A stretch of DNA of 50,562 nucleotides from Gammaproteobacteria bacterium (GTDB lineage Bacteria; Pseudomonadota; Gammaproteobacteria; Chromatiales; Sedimenticolaceae), in assembly GCA_020445165.1 (NCBI GenBank), contig JAGRHE010000004.1, positions 1 through 50,562 of the forward strand, written 5' to 3'. The notes under the pieces were generated by a model. The model was not told the DNA's origin. It was given only the letters and a program-made list of their open reading frames with translations, and did no database searches. The position numbers and the translations under genes were made by a program. Shown here one piece after another: positions 26,498 through 35,604 of this stretch (the first letter of the stretch is position 1; each line of letters opens with the position of its first letter).

Positions 26498-27484
26498 ATG
26501 AATCATCACGCCGACGACAGCATGGTCCTCGAGGCGGCACATGACTGGCTGCAACAGGGCCGGCGTGTCGCACTGGTCATGGTCGTGCGCACCTGGGGCT
26601 CATCGCCCCGACCACCGGGCTCGCTGCTGGCGATGAACGACCGCGGCCAGTTCGTCGGTTCGGTGTCCGGTGGCTGCGTCGAACAGACGCTCGTCAGCCG
26701 TTTTGGCAACGGTGAGATCGCCGGTCCCGGACCGACCCTGCTCGATTTCGGTGTAGACCGCGCCGAGGCCGGGCGATTGGGCCTGCCGTGCGGCGGCCGG
26801 CTCGAACTGCTGGTCGAGCATCTCGACGCGCCGCAACCGCTTGCGTTGTTGCTGCAACGGATCGCACGCGGCGAACTGGTCGCACGCCGGCTGTGCCTGC
26901 AGACCGGTGAGGCCAGCCTGCACGCCGGCAAGGCCGGCACCGAGCTGCAGACCAGTGAGACGGACATCATCCGAACCTTTGGCCCCGCATGGCGCCTGCT
27001 GCTGGTCGGCGACGGGCAGCTGGCCGGTCATCTGGCACGCATGGCGCTGGAACTCGATTATGCCGTCACCATCTGTGAACCGCGCGACGGGTTTAGTTCG
27101 CCGATGCCACTGGCAGGTGTTACCTACACGCGCGACATGCCGGACGATGCCGTGCGGGCGCTGGCCGACCAGGCACGCACCGCGATCGTCACGCTCGCGC
27201 ATGATCCACGCCAGGACGACCTGGCATTGAGTGCGGCGCTGGAATCGCAGGCCTTCTACATCGGTGCGCTGGGTTCGACCCGTTCGGCGGCCGCGCGCAG
27301 CACGCGGCTGCGTTCACTCGGTTACACATCCGGTCAGCTGGCGCGCATTCATGGCCCGGCCGGCGTGCCGATCGGCAGCAAGCGACCGGCAGAGATCGCG
27401 TTGTCGATCCTGGCCGAGATCACGGCGACCCGAAACGCGGTGGCACACAGCAGCGACTTGCATGCGGCGCGCGCCAGCGGATAA
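26498..27484 (+). CDS. XdhC/CoxI family molybdenum cofactor maturation protein
   Basis: A 328-residue cytosolic chaperone of the XdhC family. The N-terminal domain has VRTWGSSPRPPGSLLA and SVSGGCVE, and the C-terminal domain is Rossmann-like (LLLVGDGQLAGHLARMA, then IGALGSTRS). XdhC proteins bind the molybdenum cofactor, help its sulfuration and deliver it to xanthine-oxidase-type enzymes. The start is the ATG at 26498, 27 bp after the large subunit. It overlaps the downstream MocA-like gene by 23 bp, supporting a single operon with a common role. Confidence 0.88.
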   Translation: MNHHADDSMVLEAAHDWLQQGRRVALVMVVRTWGSSPRPPGSLLAMNDRGQFVGSVSGGCVEQTLVSRFGNGEIAGPGPTLLDFGVDRAEAGRLGLPCGGRLELLVEHLDAPQPLALLLQRIARGELVARRLCLQTGEASLHAGKAGTELQTSETDIIRTFGPAWRLLLVGDGQLAGHLARMALELDYAVTICEPRDGFSSPMPLAGVTYTRDMPDDAVRALADQARTAIVTLAHDPRQDDLALSAALESQAFYIGALGSTRSAAARSTRLRSLGYTSGQLARIHGPAGVPIGSKRPAEIALSILAEITATRNAVAHSSDLHAARASG

Positions 27485-28052
27485 GACGATTGTCGGTATC
27501 CTGCTCGCGGCCGGCAGCTCGCAACGCTTCGGTGCGGATAAGCTGTTGCAGCCGTTGCCCGCTGGTGAGCCGGTTGCCGTCGCCGCGGCAAAAACCCTGG
27601 TGGCAGCAATACCGCGTTCACTGGCCGTGGTGCGATCCGGCGATGGCGAGCTTGCCGCAGCAATGCGCGCAGCGGGGCTCGACCTGGTCGTGCATGCTGA
27701 CGCACAGCGCGGCATCGGCAGCAGTATCGCGGCCGGCGTCAAGGCGAGCGCCGCTGTGCAGGGCTGGGTCATCGCACTGGCTGACATGCCGTGGATCGAG
27801 GTCGAGACCATACAACAGGTGCACAGCGCGTTGGCGGCAGATGCCTCGCTCGCAGCGCCGTCTTATTCGGGCCAACGCGGTCATCCGGTGGGTTTTGCAA
27901 GTCGCTGGCTCGCACAGTTGGTGAGCCTGGACGGCGACAGTGGTGCGCGCGACCTGCTGAAGGAACATCGCCGCAATCTCACCTTGATCGAGACTGGCGA
28001 TGCCGGTGTGCTGCGAGATGTCGACCACCCAGGTGACCTGTTGATTCCATAG
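27462..28052 (+). CDS. MocA/MobA-like molybdopterin nucleotidyltransferase
   Basis: A 196-residue NTP-transferase-fold protein. The signature GILLAAGSSQRFGADKLL (12-29) binds the nucleotide, and LADMPWI supplies the metal-binding acid. In this family MocA adds CMP to molybdopterin, and MobA adds GMP. Next to a xanthine-oxidase-type enzyme, cytidylylation is the better guess, since such enzymes normally carry the cytosine dinucleotide cofactor. The ATG at 27462 is the only start near the conserved N-terminus and lies inside the end of xdhC in another frame. It is the last gene of the molybdenum hydroxylase operon. Confidence 0.85.
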   Translation: MRRAPADKTIVGILLAAGSSQRFGADKLLQPLPAGEPVAVAAAKTLVAAIPRSLAVVRSGDGELAAAMRAAGLDLVVHADAQRGIGSSIAAGVKASAAVQGWVIALADMPWIEVETIQQVHSALAADASLAAPSYSGQRGHPVGFASRWLAQLVSLDGDSGARDLLKEHRRNLTLIETGDAGVLRDVDHPGDLLIP

Positions 28053-28111
28053 CGGGGCAGGGTGAGGTTTCGACCGTCAGCAAGAAACGGGGCAGAGAAC
28101 AGGCTCGCCTG

Positions 28112-28795
28112 TCACCCGGCCTGTCTGTCCCCTGATCCGGTTTTCTCGGTCCATGGGGTTGCGCGCCAGCGTCGCCGCCGAATGGCGATCCAGGCCGGCA
28201 ATGCCAGCATCAATGCAACCATGGGTGGTTCGCTGACATCGACAAACTCGACGCTGACGGAAAAATCGTCGCTCAAACCAATGCCACACCCAAAGTCCGG
28301 ATCACAGGTAGCGCCCTGGTACCGTACAGAGAAGAACCTGGTCAGATAGGCCGTGCTCGTTGGATCGAATGGCACGGCGCCGGGGTCGAATGCTACGTCG
28401 AAGAATATGATCCCGATGTAGAAGACCTGAACGACATCGATGGAGAAATCGAATGTTGCCTGTGCAGCCACGCGTCCACCCAATCGGTCGAGATACAGGA
28501 GCTCGCTGTTCGCCGCGCCTGGAAGTGCAGCAAACTCGACGCCGTTGACCATCACCGAGCCGGAAACGAGGGCGAACGCCTGCTCGTCCACATCCGTGCG
28601 CCGATTGTCGAGATCGTAGATGAGGGTGCCGGAAAACAGCTTGTCGCCAGTGATACCTATCGCACCCGCACTGCCTGGATAGAGCGCTTCGAACCCGACC
28701 TTCAGCAGGCCGGCGCGTACCGGCATGGACGCCAGCAAGCCGATGAGCAGTCCGGACGCGAGAGTGCGGCACAAGAACCTGACTGTTCCGGTCAT
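28112..28795 (-). CDS. Secreted protein with a PEP-CTERM-like C-terminus
   Basis: A 227-residue protein with a signal peptide (LASGLLIGLLASMPVRA, to about residue 28). The body is beta-rich and of no recognised family, with many aromatic and acidic residues and one Cys pair (CDPDFGC). The tail VSEPPMVALMLALPAWIAIRRRRW has the S-E-P, hydrophobic helix and basic cluster of PEP-CTERM proteins, though the motif is SEPP rather than PEP and about 15 residues follow the arginines. GGGAGGGG lies before the ATG, supporting the start. It is divergent from the haloperoxidase-like gene. The function is not known. Confidence 0.65.
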   Translation of the reverse strand: MTGTVRFLCRTLASGLLIGLLASMPVRAGLLKVGFEALYPGSAGAIGITGDKLFSGTLIYDLDNRRTDVDEQAFALVSGSVMVNGVEFAALPGAANSELLYLDRLGGRVAAQATFDFSIDVVQVFYIGIIFFDVAFDPGAVPFDPTSTAYLTRFFSVRYQGATCDPDFGCGIGLSDDFSVSVEFVDVSEPPMVALMLALPAWIAIRRRRWRATPWTEKTGSGDRQAG

Positions 28796-29120
28796 GTCTG
28801 CCCCTCCCTAATCGAATGCCTGGTTGGTGAGCGCTCGTGAAGTCGGGGCGCGTCGACCCAGCAGCTGGTTTTGCGCAGACGCAAATGATTGGATCATCGA
28901 ATTTCAGCATAGCCGAATCCTCAACCTCTGCTTTCGCCGCGAGCCGGCCGATGAACCGCTCTGAGCATTTATGCGCATTTCGTGCCAAATCGCTCGCCCG
29001 CTGAACGCCATACATCGTTTTCAATTGCTGGGTTGGTGGTAAGACATTAACCTGCCAAACGAGGGTTCGGAGCATGTCCGGCTCCGGCCTGATCAGAAAA
29101 AACATAACTGGAGGAGTCAG
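28796..29120. other. 325-bp divergent intergenic region
   Basis: It separates a PEP-CTERM-like gene (leftward) and the haloperoxidase-like gene (rightward), so it should carry both promoters. I find strong ribosome binding sites at both ends (GGGAGGGG on the minus strand and GGAGGAG at 29110-29116) but no confident -10/-35 elements, and no open frame I would support. Confidence 0.5.
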
Positions 29121-30638
29121 ATGAACAAACGCGTGAAACCCCTGGTGCTGGCGGCATCGCTGCTGGCACTGCAACTCGGTAACGGCGCGAGAGCCCTGGA
29201 TCTCGATACCGGAAACGCCGCCATCGAAGTCGTCATCCCGACGGTGATCCCGATCGCTCTGCAGGACGTCTCCGAGAATGCCGGCGACGCAACCCTGATC
29301 CTGCGAGCCACCACGCTGCTCACCAACGCCTGGTTCGACGCGACTGCACCGTACCACCCGACCGCGGTCGGTGTTTACTCGCATCTGGGGCGGCGTCCTG
29401 CATCCGAGTCGACCACTGAGCGCAACATCAATACCGCACTGACACACGCATCGTTCCGCGTGCTGATGGCGTTGGCACCGAATCGCGAGCAGGTATGGCG
29501 AAACATGATGACCAGCATCGGTCTCGACCCGGACAACAACTCCAACGACATCACGACACCCGAGGGACTTGGCAATGTCGCTGCGCAGGGCGTCTTGATC
29601 GGTCGCATCAACGACGGCATGAACACCTTGGGATTCGACGATGGTCGAACCTTCAATCCGGAACCTTTCTCGGACTACACCCGTTACAAGCCAGTCAATG
29701 ATGCGCACCAGCTGCATGACGCATCACGCTGGCAGCCGGATATCCAGCGCAAGGGCCTGGGTCTTTACAAGATCCAGAAATTCGTCACCCCGCAGTATGC
29801 TCTGGTCGAGCCATACTCCTACGACGACCCGGCTGATCACTTCATCCCGCCACCGAAGAACAGCAATCCCCATCGTTGGTACCGCTACAAGAAACAGGCC
29901 GACGAAGTCCTGGAAGCCTCGGCCAACCTGACCGACGAGAAGAAGCTCATGGCCGAGTTCTTCGACAACAAGTTCGACAGTCTCGGTCTGTCCGCGGTCT
30001 TCGCCGAACCCGCGCTGGGCCTGTCGACGCTGGAATGGGTCCACCTGGACTTCCTGGTCAACATGGCCGCGCACGATGCGGGCATCACGATCTGGCATTG
30101 GAAGCGTGAGTACGATGCCGTGCGACCGTTCAGCGCCATCCGTTACATCTATGGCAATGATGAAGTCACTGCCTGGGCCGGCCCGGGACAAGGCACCGCG
30201 ACGCTGCCGGCCAAGGAGTGGAAGTCTTACCTCGAAGAAGCAGACCACCCCGAGTACCCTTCGGCTTCTTCCTGCTTCTGTGCCGCTCACGCACAGGCCG
30301 CACGTCTCTACCTGGGCAGCGACACCCTCAACTACGACGTGGTCCGCGCCGCCGGTTCATCCCGTATCGAGCCTGGCATCACGCCGGCGGTCGAAACGAC
30401 GTTGAGCTTCCCGACCTGGACAGACTTCGAACAGCTGTGTGGTCAAAGCCGGGTTTGGGCCGGTGTGCACTTCCAGTCGGCCGTCGATGAGAGCCTCAAG
30501 GCCTGCGGGGTGTTTGGTGATATGGCCTACGACTATGTCAACAGTTTGATCGATGGCACGGCTTCGTTGCGCGAACCGGCTGTTGGCAAACCGTTCAAAA
30601 AAGGCCGGAAGCACAAGCATCGGGGCGACAGGAGGTAG
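29121..30638 (+). CDS. Vanadium-haloperoxidase-like PAP2 protein with altered active site
   Basis: A 505-residue exported protein with a signal peptide (to about residue 26). It has the vanadate/phosphate-binding pattern of vanadium haloperoxidases: Lys328 and Arg335 (KREYDAVRP), Ser381 in YPSAS, and Arg444 with His450 (RVWAGVHF), with the known spacings. In characterised chloroperoxidases the middle motif is PSGH. Here it is PSAS, so the acid-base histidine (His404 in Curvularia) is replaced by Ser383. His390 is nearby and could substitute. The enzyme may therefore be a phosphatase-like or altered oxidase. It ends in a basic tail (KKGRKHKHRGDRR). It is flanked on both sides by PEP-CTERM-like genes. 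GGAGGAG sits just before the ATG. Confidence 0.82.
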   Translation: MNKRVKPLVLAASLLALQLGNGARALDLDTGNAAIEVVIPTVIPIALQDVSENAGDATLILRATTLLTNAWFDATAPYHPTAVGVYSHLGRRPASESTTERNINTALTHASFRVLMALAPNREQVWRNMMTSIGLDPDNNSNDITTPEGLGNVAAQGVLIGRINDGMNTLGFDDGRTFNPEPFSDYTRYKPVNDAHQLHDASRWQPDIQRKGLGLYKIQKFVTPQYALVEPYSYDDPADHFIPPPKNSNPHRWYRYKKQADEVLEASANLTDEKKLMAEFFDNKFDSLGLSAVFAEPALGLSTLEWVHLDFLVNMAAHDAGITIWHWKREYDAVRPFSAIRYIYGNDEVTAWAGPGQGTATLPAKEWKSYLEEADHPEYPSASSCFCAAHAQAARLYLGSDTLNYDVVRAAGSSRIEPGITPAVETTLSFPTWTDFEQLCGQSRVWAGVHFQSAVDESLKACGVFGDMAYDYVNSLIDGTASLREPAVGKPFKKGRKHKHRGDRR

Positions 30639-30653
30639 ACCCTTTTGCCAGGC

Positions 30654-30679
30654 GGGATACCCGTGTGGGTGTCCCATTT
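30654..30679 (+). terminator. Probable terminator after the haloperoxidase-like gene
   Basis: GGGATACCC (30654-30662) and GGGTGTCCC (30667-30675) form a 9-bp stem with one G-T wobble and a GTGT loop, followed by ATTTC. It begins 15 bases past the stop codon. The T tract is short, so termination is likely but not certain. Confidence 0.5.
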
Positions 30680-30847
30680 CGGCGGGTTGCCGGCTATGCT
30701 CGCACTGTTGGTTCCAGGCTTGGCGGGCCTTGGTCATCGCCGCAAAGCGCAGTCGAGCCTGGCATGGATTCGCCCCGCTTTTCGTGGGGGCGTCTAACGT
30801 AACGGTCTGACGCCACCCGCCTTGTGAAATCTGATTGGGAGGACGAA

Positions 30848-31831
30848 ATGTTTCCACGAATGCGCCATCTGGCCCTCATCGTTGCCGTGACGTTCGTATC
30901 CCAGGCATCCGCAGACTTCATCGAAGACTGGGATGACGGCGCTGGCGCAGCCCGCTGGTCGGCCCCGATCGTGGCCCTGGAAGATCCGGGCATTGCCTTC
31001 GACGGCAACGTGGACTATGCGTTCGACTACAGCACCATCGGTGCCCCGTCAGCGCCCAATTCAACGGGTGGCAGCACGCTCGGCGTGGCGTTGCAGACCA
31101 ATCTGACCGATCAGTGCCCGAATGATCCAGGTTGCATGGGCAGTGGCGAGGGTGAGGGCGTTGGCATCGTTCCACTGTCCGCGCTGGCCGACATCCCGGC
31201 CGGTGACTTCACCTTCACCACCGATCTCTATCTCTACGTGAACGGGATAGGTGGTACCACCGAGTATGCGACCGTCGGCGTGTTCTCGCAGGGCAGCGCG
31301 GTGCCGCTGCGTTTCGGGTCGGACAGTGGCGACGGTCTGGCCTGGTCGGTCGACTCCGATGGTGATTCGCCGGTCGACATCCTGCGTTTCGAGGATCCCC
31401 CCGGGTCGGAAACGAGCCTCGGAGGTTACGAAGACATTGCCGACGGCAGTATCCCGGGCGTACCGACCGGCATGGCCGATCCGGTTGGTCCGTTCAACCA
31501 ATGGGTCGAACTGGAGATCTCGAGTGTATCGGGCATCATCTCGTTCCTGATGAATGGATTCCTGCTGGACGTGTTCGATAACACTGCGGACACGTTTGCC
31601 GGGGGCAGCCTGATGTTGGGTCAGTTCGATGCATTCGACTCAGTCAACCAGGGCGGCGTCGGTGCGAGCAACATGGCCGTGTTCGACAACATCTCGCTCG
31701 TGGTCGGTTCCGATCAATCCGTTCCCGAGCCGGCGACGCTGGCGTTGCTGGCATCGGCGTGTGTCGGGTTTGTCGGTCTGCGTCGCAAGACTTCGAGCCG
31801 GGCAAGAGAAGCCGGTTCAGCGATCGAATGA
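30848..31831 (+). CDS. PEP-CTERM secreted protein
   Basis: A 327-residue exported protein. The signal peptide covers about 1-21. The body is Gly/Asp-rich and beta-type, with a concanavalin-like feel (FIEDWDDG, VELEISSVSGIISFLMNG, VFDNISLVV). It ends with SVPEPATLALLASACVGFVGLRRK, a textbook PEP-CTERM sorting signal for exosortase processing, followed by a 14-residue charged extension. GGGAGGA before the ATG at 30848 fixes the start; an in-frame ATG at 30824 is less likely. It lies 209 bp after the haloperoxidase-like gene, separated by a terminator-like hairpin. The function is probably at the cell surface or matrix, and is unknown. Confidence 0.85.
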   Translation: MFPRMRHLALIVAVTFVSQASADFIEDWDDGAGAARWSAPIVALEDPGIAFDGNVDYAFDYSTIGAPSAPNSTGGSTLGVALQTNLTDQCPNDPGCMGSGEGEGVGIVPLSALADIPAGDFTFTTDLYLYVNGIGGTTEYATVGVFSQGSAVPLRFGSDSGDGLAWSVDSDGDSPVDILRFEDPPGSETSLGGYEDIADGSIPGVPTGMADPVGPFNQWVELEISSVSGIISFLMNGFLLDVFDNTADTFAGGSLMLGQFDAFDSVNQGGVGASNMAVFDNISLVVGSDQSVPEPATLALLASACVGFVGLRRKTSSRAREAGSAIE

Positions 31832-31840
31832 GTAATGGCT

Positions 31841-31870
31841 AGAAGAATAGCTTGCTGCGCTCATTCTTCT
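31841..31870. terminator. Hairpin between convergent genes, possible bidirectional terminator
   Basis: AGAAGAATAGC (31841-31851) pairs with GCT-ATTCTTCT (31859-31870), with one bulged C, giving an 11-bp stem around a 7-base loop. It lies 9 bases past the PEP-CTERM gene stop and 84 bases past the end of the minus-strand selD fusion. No long T tract follows on either strand, so it may only be an RNA 3'-end stabiliser. Confidence 0.45.
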
Positions 31871-31953
31871 GTAGGCGATTGGTGCAGCAAAGGCTAAGCC
31901 CGAAGTCTGCAGGCGCAGCCTGCCCCACACGAACCGCTGCGAACAGCCGGCCA

Positions 31954-34215
31954 TCAAATCAGCCGGATCGGCTCCAATGCCTCCGACTTCGCCTCGACAC
32001 GACCAATGACCATGGCCGACGCATAGCCGGCCCGGTGCAGGGCGTCGAGGCATTCGGCGGTGCGTTCGGCCGGTACGCCAGCGAGCAGGCCGCCGGCTGT
32101 CTGCGGGTCGAACAGCAGGGGATACACCGGGTGACGTGACGCCTGCTCGATATCGCGGATACCGCGTCGCAGGCGCAGGTTCTGCGGTTGCAGCGACGAC
32201 AGGATGCCGGCGGCGACCGTGTCCATCGCGCCGTCGAGCAGCGGTACCGCATCGGCGTTGATGACGGCATCGACCTGGGATGCCTTGGTCATCTCCAACA
32301 GGTGACCGACGATGCCGAAACCGGTCAGGTCGGTGCAGGCCGTCGCGCCGAACTGCTGTAGCACCTGGGCGGCGGCCTGGTTGGATACCAGCATCGACTG
32401 GATCGCGGCATCGACCCAGCGTCCCTTGGCCTTGCCGCGCATCTCGGCGGCGAACAGGGTGCCGGTGCCGACCGGCTTGGTCAGCAGGATGTTGTCGCCG
32501 GGTTGCAGGCCCTGTTTGCGCCAGACCGCGTTCGGATCGATCAGTCCGTTGACGGTCAGGCCGAACGCCAGTTCTGCGCCCTCGCTGGAATGGCCACCGG
32601 CGAGCACGGCGCCGCAGTCTTCCAGCACGCTCAGCGCACCGGCCAGCACGTCGTACAGGGTTTCCTCGACCATGCGTTCGCGACCGTAAGGGACCGTTGC
32701 GATGGCCAGCGCTGACTGCGCTTCGGCGCCCATCGCGAAGATGTCACCGAGCGCGTGGTTGGCGGCGATCGCGCCGAAGGTATAGGTGTCGTCGATGAAG
32801 GCGCGGAAGTAATCGACGCTCTGCACCATGACCTTGCCCGGTGGCACGCTGAGCATGGCGCAGTCATCCGGTGAGTCCCGCCCGATCAGTACATCGTCGC
32901 GACGCCTGTCCGGCAGGCGCTGCATGACCCGCGACAGCACGGTCGCACCGACCTTGGCGCCGCAGCCGCCGCAGCGCATGGCGATTGCGGAAAGTTCTCT
33001 GATCGCCTCGGCGTCGGCGACCCCGGCCGCCAGACGCGGTGCATCATCTGCAGCCATCTCCGGCAGCTCGCCGTACTTGCGCATGAAGCGGCGATCGATC
33101 CAGTCCTTGATCGTCCACAGCCAGGCCGATTCGTAGGAAAGTTCGCCATACGATGCGACTGCGTACTTGTCGCCGGTGCTGATGAGTCCGAGGAAGCGCT
33201 TCTGCGGCCGGTAGTGGCGCAGGTGGCCGCCTCGTGCCGCGGCGCGCAGGTTGTCGGCCAGGACCGGTCCCTGGCGTACCGCAAACACGCCGGACTTGGG
33301 GCGCGAATCGGGCAGTGCGGCGACGTCGCCGACCGCGAACACATGGTCATGCGACAGCGACTGCAGTGTGTCGCCAACCCGGATGAAGCCATCGTCGTCG
33401 ACCGCCAGGCCTGCCTCGCGCGGCCAGGTCGGGGCCGAGGCGGTGGTCACCCAGATCACTGCGTCGGCCGCAACCGTGTCGCCGTTCTCGGTGCGTACCT
33501 GTTCGGCAGTGACTTCTGACACCCGGCTGCGGGTGCGGATATCGATGCCGCGCTGGGCGAAGATGCGCTCGAAGCGTTCACGCACCGAGTCGGCATGTGT
33601 CTGCATGATGCTGTCGCTGGCGGTCAGCAGCGTGTACTGCAGTGCCGCCGGGTCCTTGCCGGCCTGCGACAGCGTCCTCTGCAGGCGCAGCTGGGTCGAC
33701 AACGCGAGTTCGACGCCACCGGCGCCACCACCGACCACGGCAATGCGGAACACGCCATCGTGTTCGCGCACCCGTTGCACCAGCTTCTCCCAGCGCTGCA
33801 GGAAGATATCGATCGGCTTGGCCGCCAGCGCGAACTCGTCGACGCCGGGGATGTTGACCCGGTTGGGTCGCGAGCCGGTGTTGATCGAGAGCAGGTCGAA
33901 TGCGACCGGGGGGCGGCCGTGCGCATGCACCAGGCGGTTCTCAAGGTCGAGACCATCGACCTCGGCATGGTACAGGCGGGCACCGGCGAAGCGCGCCAGC
34001 GGACCCAGGTCGATGTGACAGTCGTCGTAGCCGTAGTGGCCGGCGACATAGCCGGGCAGCATGCCGGAATAGGGCGTATGGATGTCGCGCGTGATCAGCG
34101 TCAGGCGCAGGCCCGGCATCGGTTTCATGCCGAAGCGCTTCAGGACCGCGACGTGGGCATGGCCGCCGCCGATCAGTACGAGGTCCTTGGCGACCGGGGT
34201 GTTGTCATTCTTCAT
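31954..34215 (-). CDS. selD: Selenide, water dikinase fused to an N-terminal NADH-dehydrogenase-like flavoprotein
   Basis: A 753-residue fusion. Residues 1-385 are an FAD pyridine-nucleotide oxidoreductase of the Ndh/Sqr type (LVLIGGGHAHV at 12-22, second GGGAGG near 162), corresponding to the described N-terminal-to-SelD family (TIGR03169). Residues about 405-753 are SelD, which makes selenophosphate from selenide and ATP. RCGGCGAKVG carries Cys418 and Lys421, equivalent to catalytic Cys17 and Lys20 of E. coli SelD; the second cysteine of the E. coli motif is Ala here, and no selenocysteine codon is needed. The flavoprotein half may supply or handle reduced selenium. The gene lies 90 bp after senA on the same strand, so it likely provides selenophosphate for selenoneine synthesis (the SenC role), and possibly for tRNA or selenoprotein use. 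Confidence 0.92.
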   Translation of the reverse strand: MKNDNTPVAKDLVLIGGGHAHVAVLKRFGMKPMPGLRLTLITRDIHTPYSGMLPGYVAGHYGYDDCHIDLGPLARFAGARLYHAEVDGLDLENRLVHAHGRPPVAFDLLSINTGSRPNRVNIPGVDEFALAAKPIDIFLQRWEKLVQRVREHDGVFRIAVVGGGAGGVELALSTQLRLQRTLSQAGKDPAALQYTLLTASDSIMQTHADSVRERFERIFAQRGIDIRTRSRVSEVTAEQVRTENGDTVAADAVIWVTTASAPTWPREAGLAVDDDGFIRVGDTLQSLSHDHVFAVGDVAALPDSRPKSGVFAVRQGPVLADNLRAAARGGHLRHYRPQKRFLGLISTGDKYAVASYGELSYESAWLWTIKDWIDRRFMRKYGELPEMAADDAPRLAAGVADAEAIRELSAIAMRCGGCGAKVGATVLSRVMQRLPDRRRDDVLIGRDSPDDCAMLSVPPGKVMVQSVDYFRAFIDDTYTFGAIAANHALGDIFAMGAEAQSALAIATVPYGRERMVEETLYDVLAGALSVLEDCGAVLAGGHSSEGAELAFGLTVNGLIDPNAVWRKQGLQPGDNILLTKPVGTGTLFAAEMRGKAKGRWVDAAIQSMLVSNQAAAQVLQQFGATACTDLTGFGIVGHLLEMTKASQVDAVINADAVPLLDGAMDTVAAGILSSLQPQNLRLRRGIRDIEQASRHPVYPLLFDPQTAGGLLAGVPAERTAECLDALHRAGYASAMVIGRVEAKSEALEPIRLI

Positions 34216-34305
34216 CGTGACAGGATAGAGGCAAAGTCATGAGCAGCAAAAACCGGATGCATGCCAGCGCAGCCATGTTCGACATGACCGGTTTCGAAGT
34301 CCCCT

Positions 34306-35604
34306 TTACAGCGCGCAGGTCCGGAACCCGGCGAACACGTCATTGCGATCCGGGCCGTAGTAGGTGCGCCAGGTGTTGCGGATCATGCGGGAACGGGTCG
34401 CCCAGGCGCCACCACGCAGCACCTTGGTGATACCGAACAGCGGCTGCGAGTAGTCCTGATACATGTCGGGTGTGAAGCCGGGGAAGGGGCCGAAGGTGTC
34501 CTCGGTCCATTCCCAGGTGTTGCCGAGCATCTGCCGGCAGCCGAACGCGCTGTCGCCGGCGGCATGGGCATCGACATCGACGGTGCCCAGCGCATGACCG
34601 TCCATGTTCACCTGCTGCGGCCCCGGCGCGCTGTCGCCCCACGGGTACAGGCGCTTGCCGGCTGACAGCGAGCGGCCATCGGCAGAGGGTTCGGCCGAAG
34701 CGGCCACCTCCCACTCGGCCTCGCTCGGCAAACGGCGCCCGGCCCAGCGGCACCAGGCCTGCGCCTCGTGCCAGCAGACATGGATCACGGCCGCGCTGAC
34801 GGTTAGCGGATGCCACCGGTCGAACGAGCGCTGCTGCCAGTTGCCGTCGGCGTGGCGCCAGTAGCGTGGATGTTTGACATCCCTGGCCTGCAGCCACTGC
34901 CAGCCTGCGTCATCCCAGAATTCCCGGCGCGCATAGCCATCGTCTTCGACGAAGGCGAGGAACTGCGCGTTGCTGACCGCCGTACGGGCAATCGAGAACG
35001 GCGCGATTTCGACCGGGTGAGCCCACTTCTCGTTGTCGAACACGAAGCCCTGATCGTGTCTTGCACCGAGCATGAAGCTGCCGCCGGGGATGTGCGCGTC
35101 CTGGCCGGTCGCGCTGTCACCTTCATGCGACTGCACCGGTGTTGGCGGCTGGCCGAAATCGGGCGCCGGGTAGTGCAAGGTCTGCCGGGTATAGGTATAG
35201 GCCTCGTTGTGCATGTCGTGATGAAACACCGCGTACTGTGCCAGGTAGTCACGCCGTGCGTCGTCACCGTTGGCGAGCGCCTTGACGACTGCGTCCTCGA
35301 CAGCCTCGATGTAGTCGAGCGTGGTCTGCAATCCCGGCAATGGCAGCGACCAGCGGTCGTCATGCGCGATGCTGATCGAGTCATACAGTGCGTCGACATC
35401 GGCGCGCAACGGTGCATGTCCGAGATGCTGGCGCAATACCCAGTACTCGTAGAAGTAAGCCGCGTGCCCGATCTCCCACAGCAGCGGGTTAACGGTGGCC
35501 AGCATCGGTCCCATCATCTGTTCGCGATCGAGACCGGCGATCAGTGCCATTGTGCGCTGGTGGGCATCGCGCAGCTGCGCGGCAATCGATTGCGGGTCAG
35601 ACAT
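34306..35604 (-). CDS. senA: Selenoneine synthase, EgtB-like
   Basis: A 432-residue iron enzyme of the EgtB/SUMF family. An N-terminal DinB-like helical domain carries three likely iron ligands: His47 (WEIGHAAYF), His128 and His132 (FHHDMHNE), matching EgtB spacing. The C-terminal formylglycine-generating-enzyme-like domain (about 170-432) has GGSFMLGA, WHEAQAWCRWAGRRLPSEAEWE, GNTWEWTED and VLRGGAW. EgtB joins a thiol to trimethylhistidine (hercynine); the SenA branch instead uses a selenosugar and makes selenoneine. The SenA call rests on the divergent SenB-type glycosyltransferase and the adjacent SelD. Without those, EgtB itself would be the default. Hercynine synthesis (EgtD) is not seen in the window. 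GGAAG lies just before the ATG. Confidence 0.85.
   Translation of the reverse strand: MSDPQSIAAQLRDAHQRTMALIAGLDREQMMGPMLATVNPLLWEIGHAAYFYEYWVLRQHLGHAPLRADVDALYDSISIAHDDRWSLPLPGLQTTLDYIEAVEDAVVKALANGDDARRDYLAQYAVFHHDMHNEAYTYTRQTLHYPAPDFGQPPTPVQSHEGDSATGQDAHIPGGSFMLGARHDQGFVFDNEKWAHPVEIAPFSIARTAVSNAQFLAFVEDDGYARREFWDDAGWQWLQARDVKHPRYWRHADGNWQQRSFDRWHPLTVSAAVIHVCWHEAQAWCRWAGRRLPSEAEWEVAASAEPSADGRSLSAGKRLYPWGDSAPGPQQVNMDGHALGTVDVDAHAAGDSAFGCRQMLGNTWEWTEDTFGPFPGFTPDMYQDYSQPLFGITKVLRGGAWATRSRMIRNTWRTYYGPDRNDVFAGFRTCAL

Noticed and set aside
31954..34215. Selenocysteine codon in SelD or neighbours
   Set aside because: SelD has cysteine (Cys418) at the catalytic site and no internal TGA. No in-frame TGA with extended homology was seen in the neighbouring genes.
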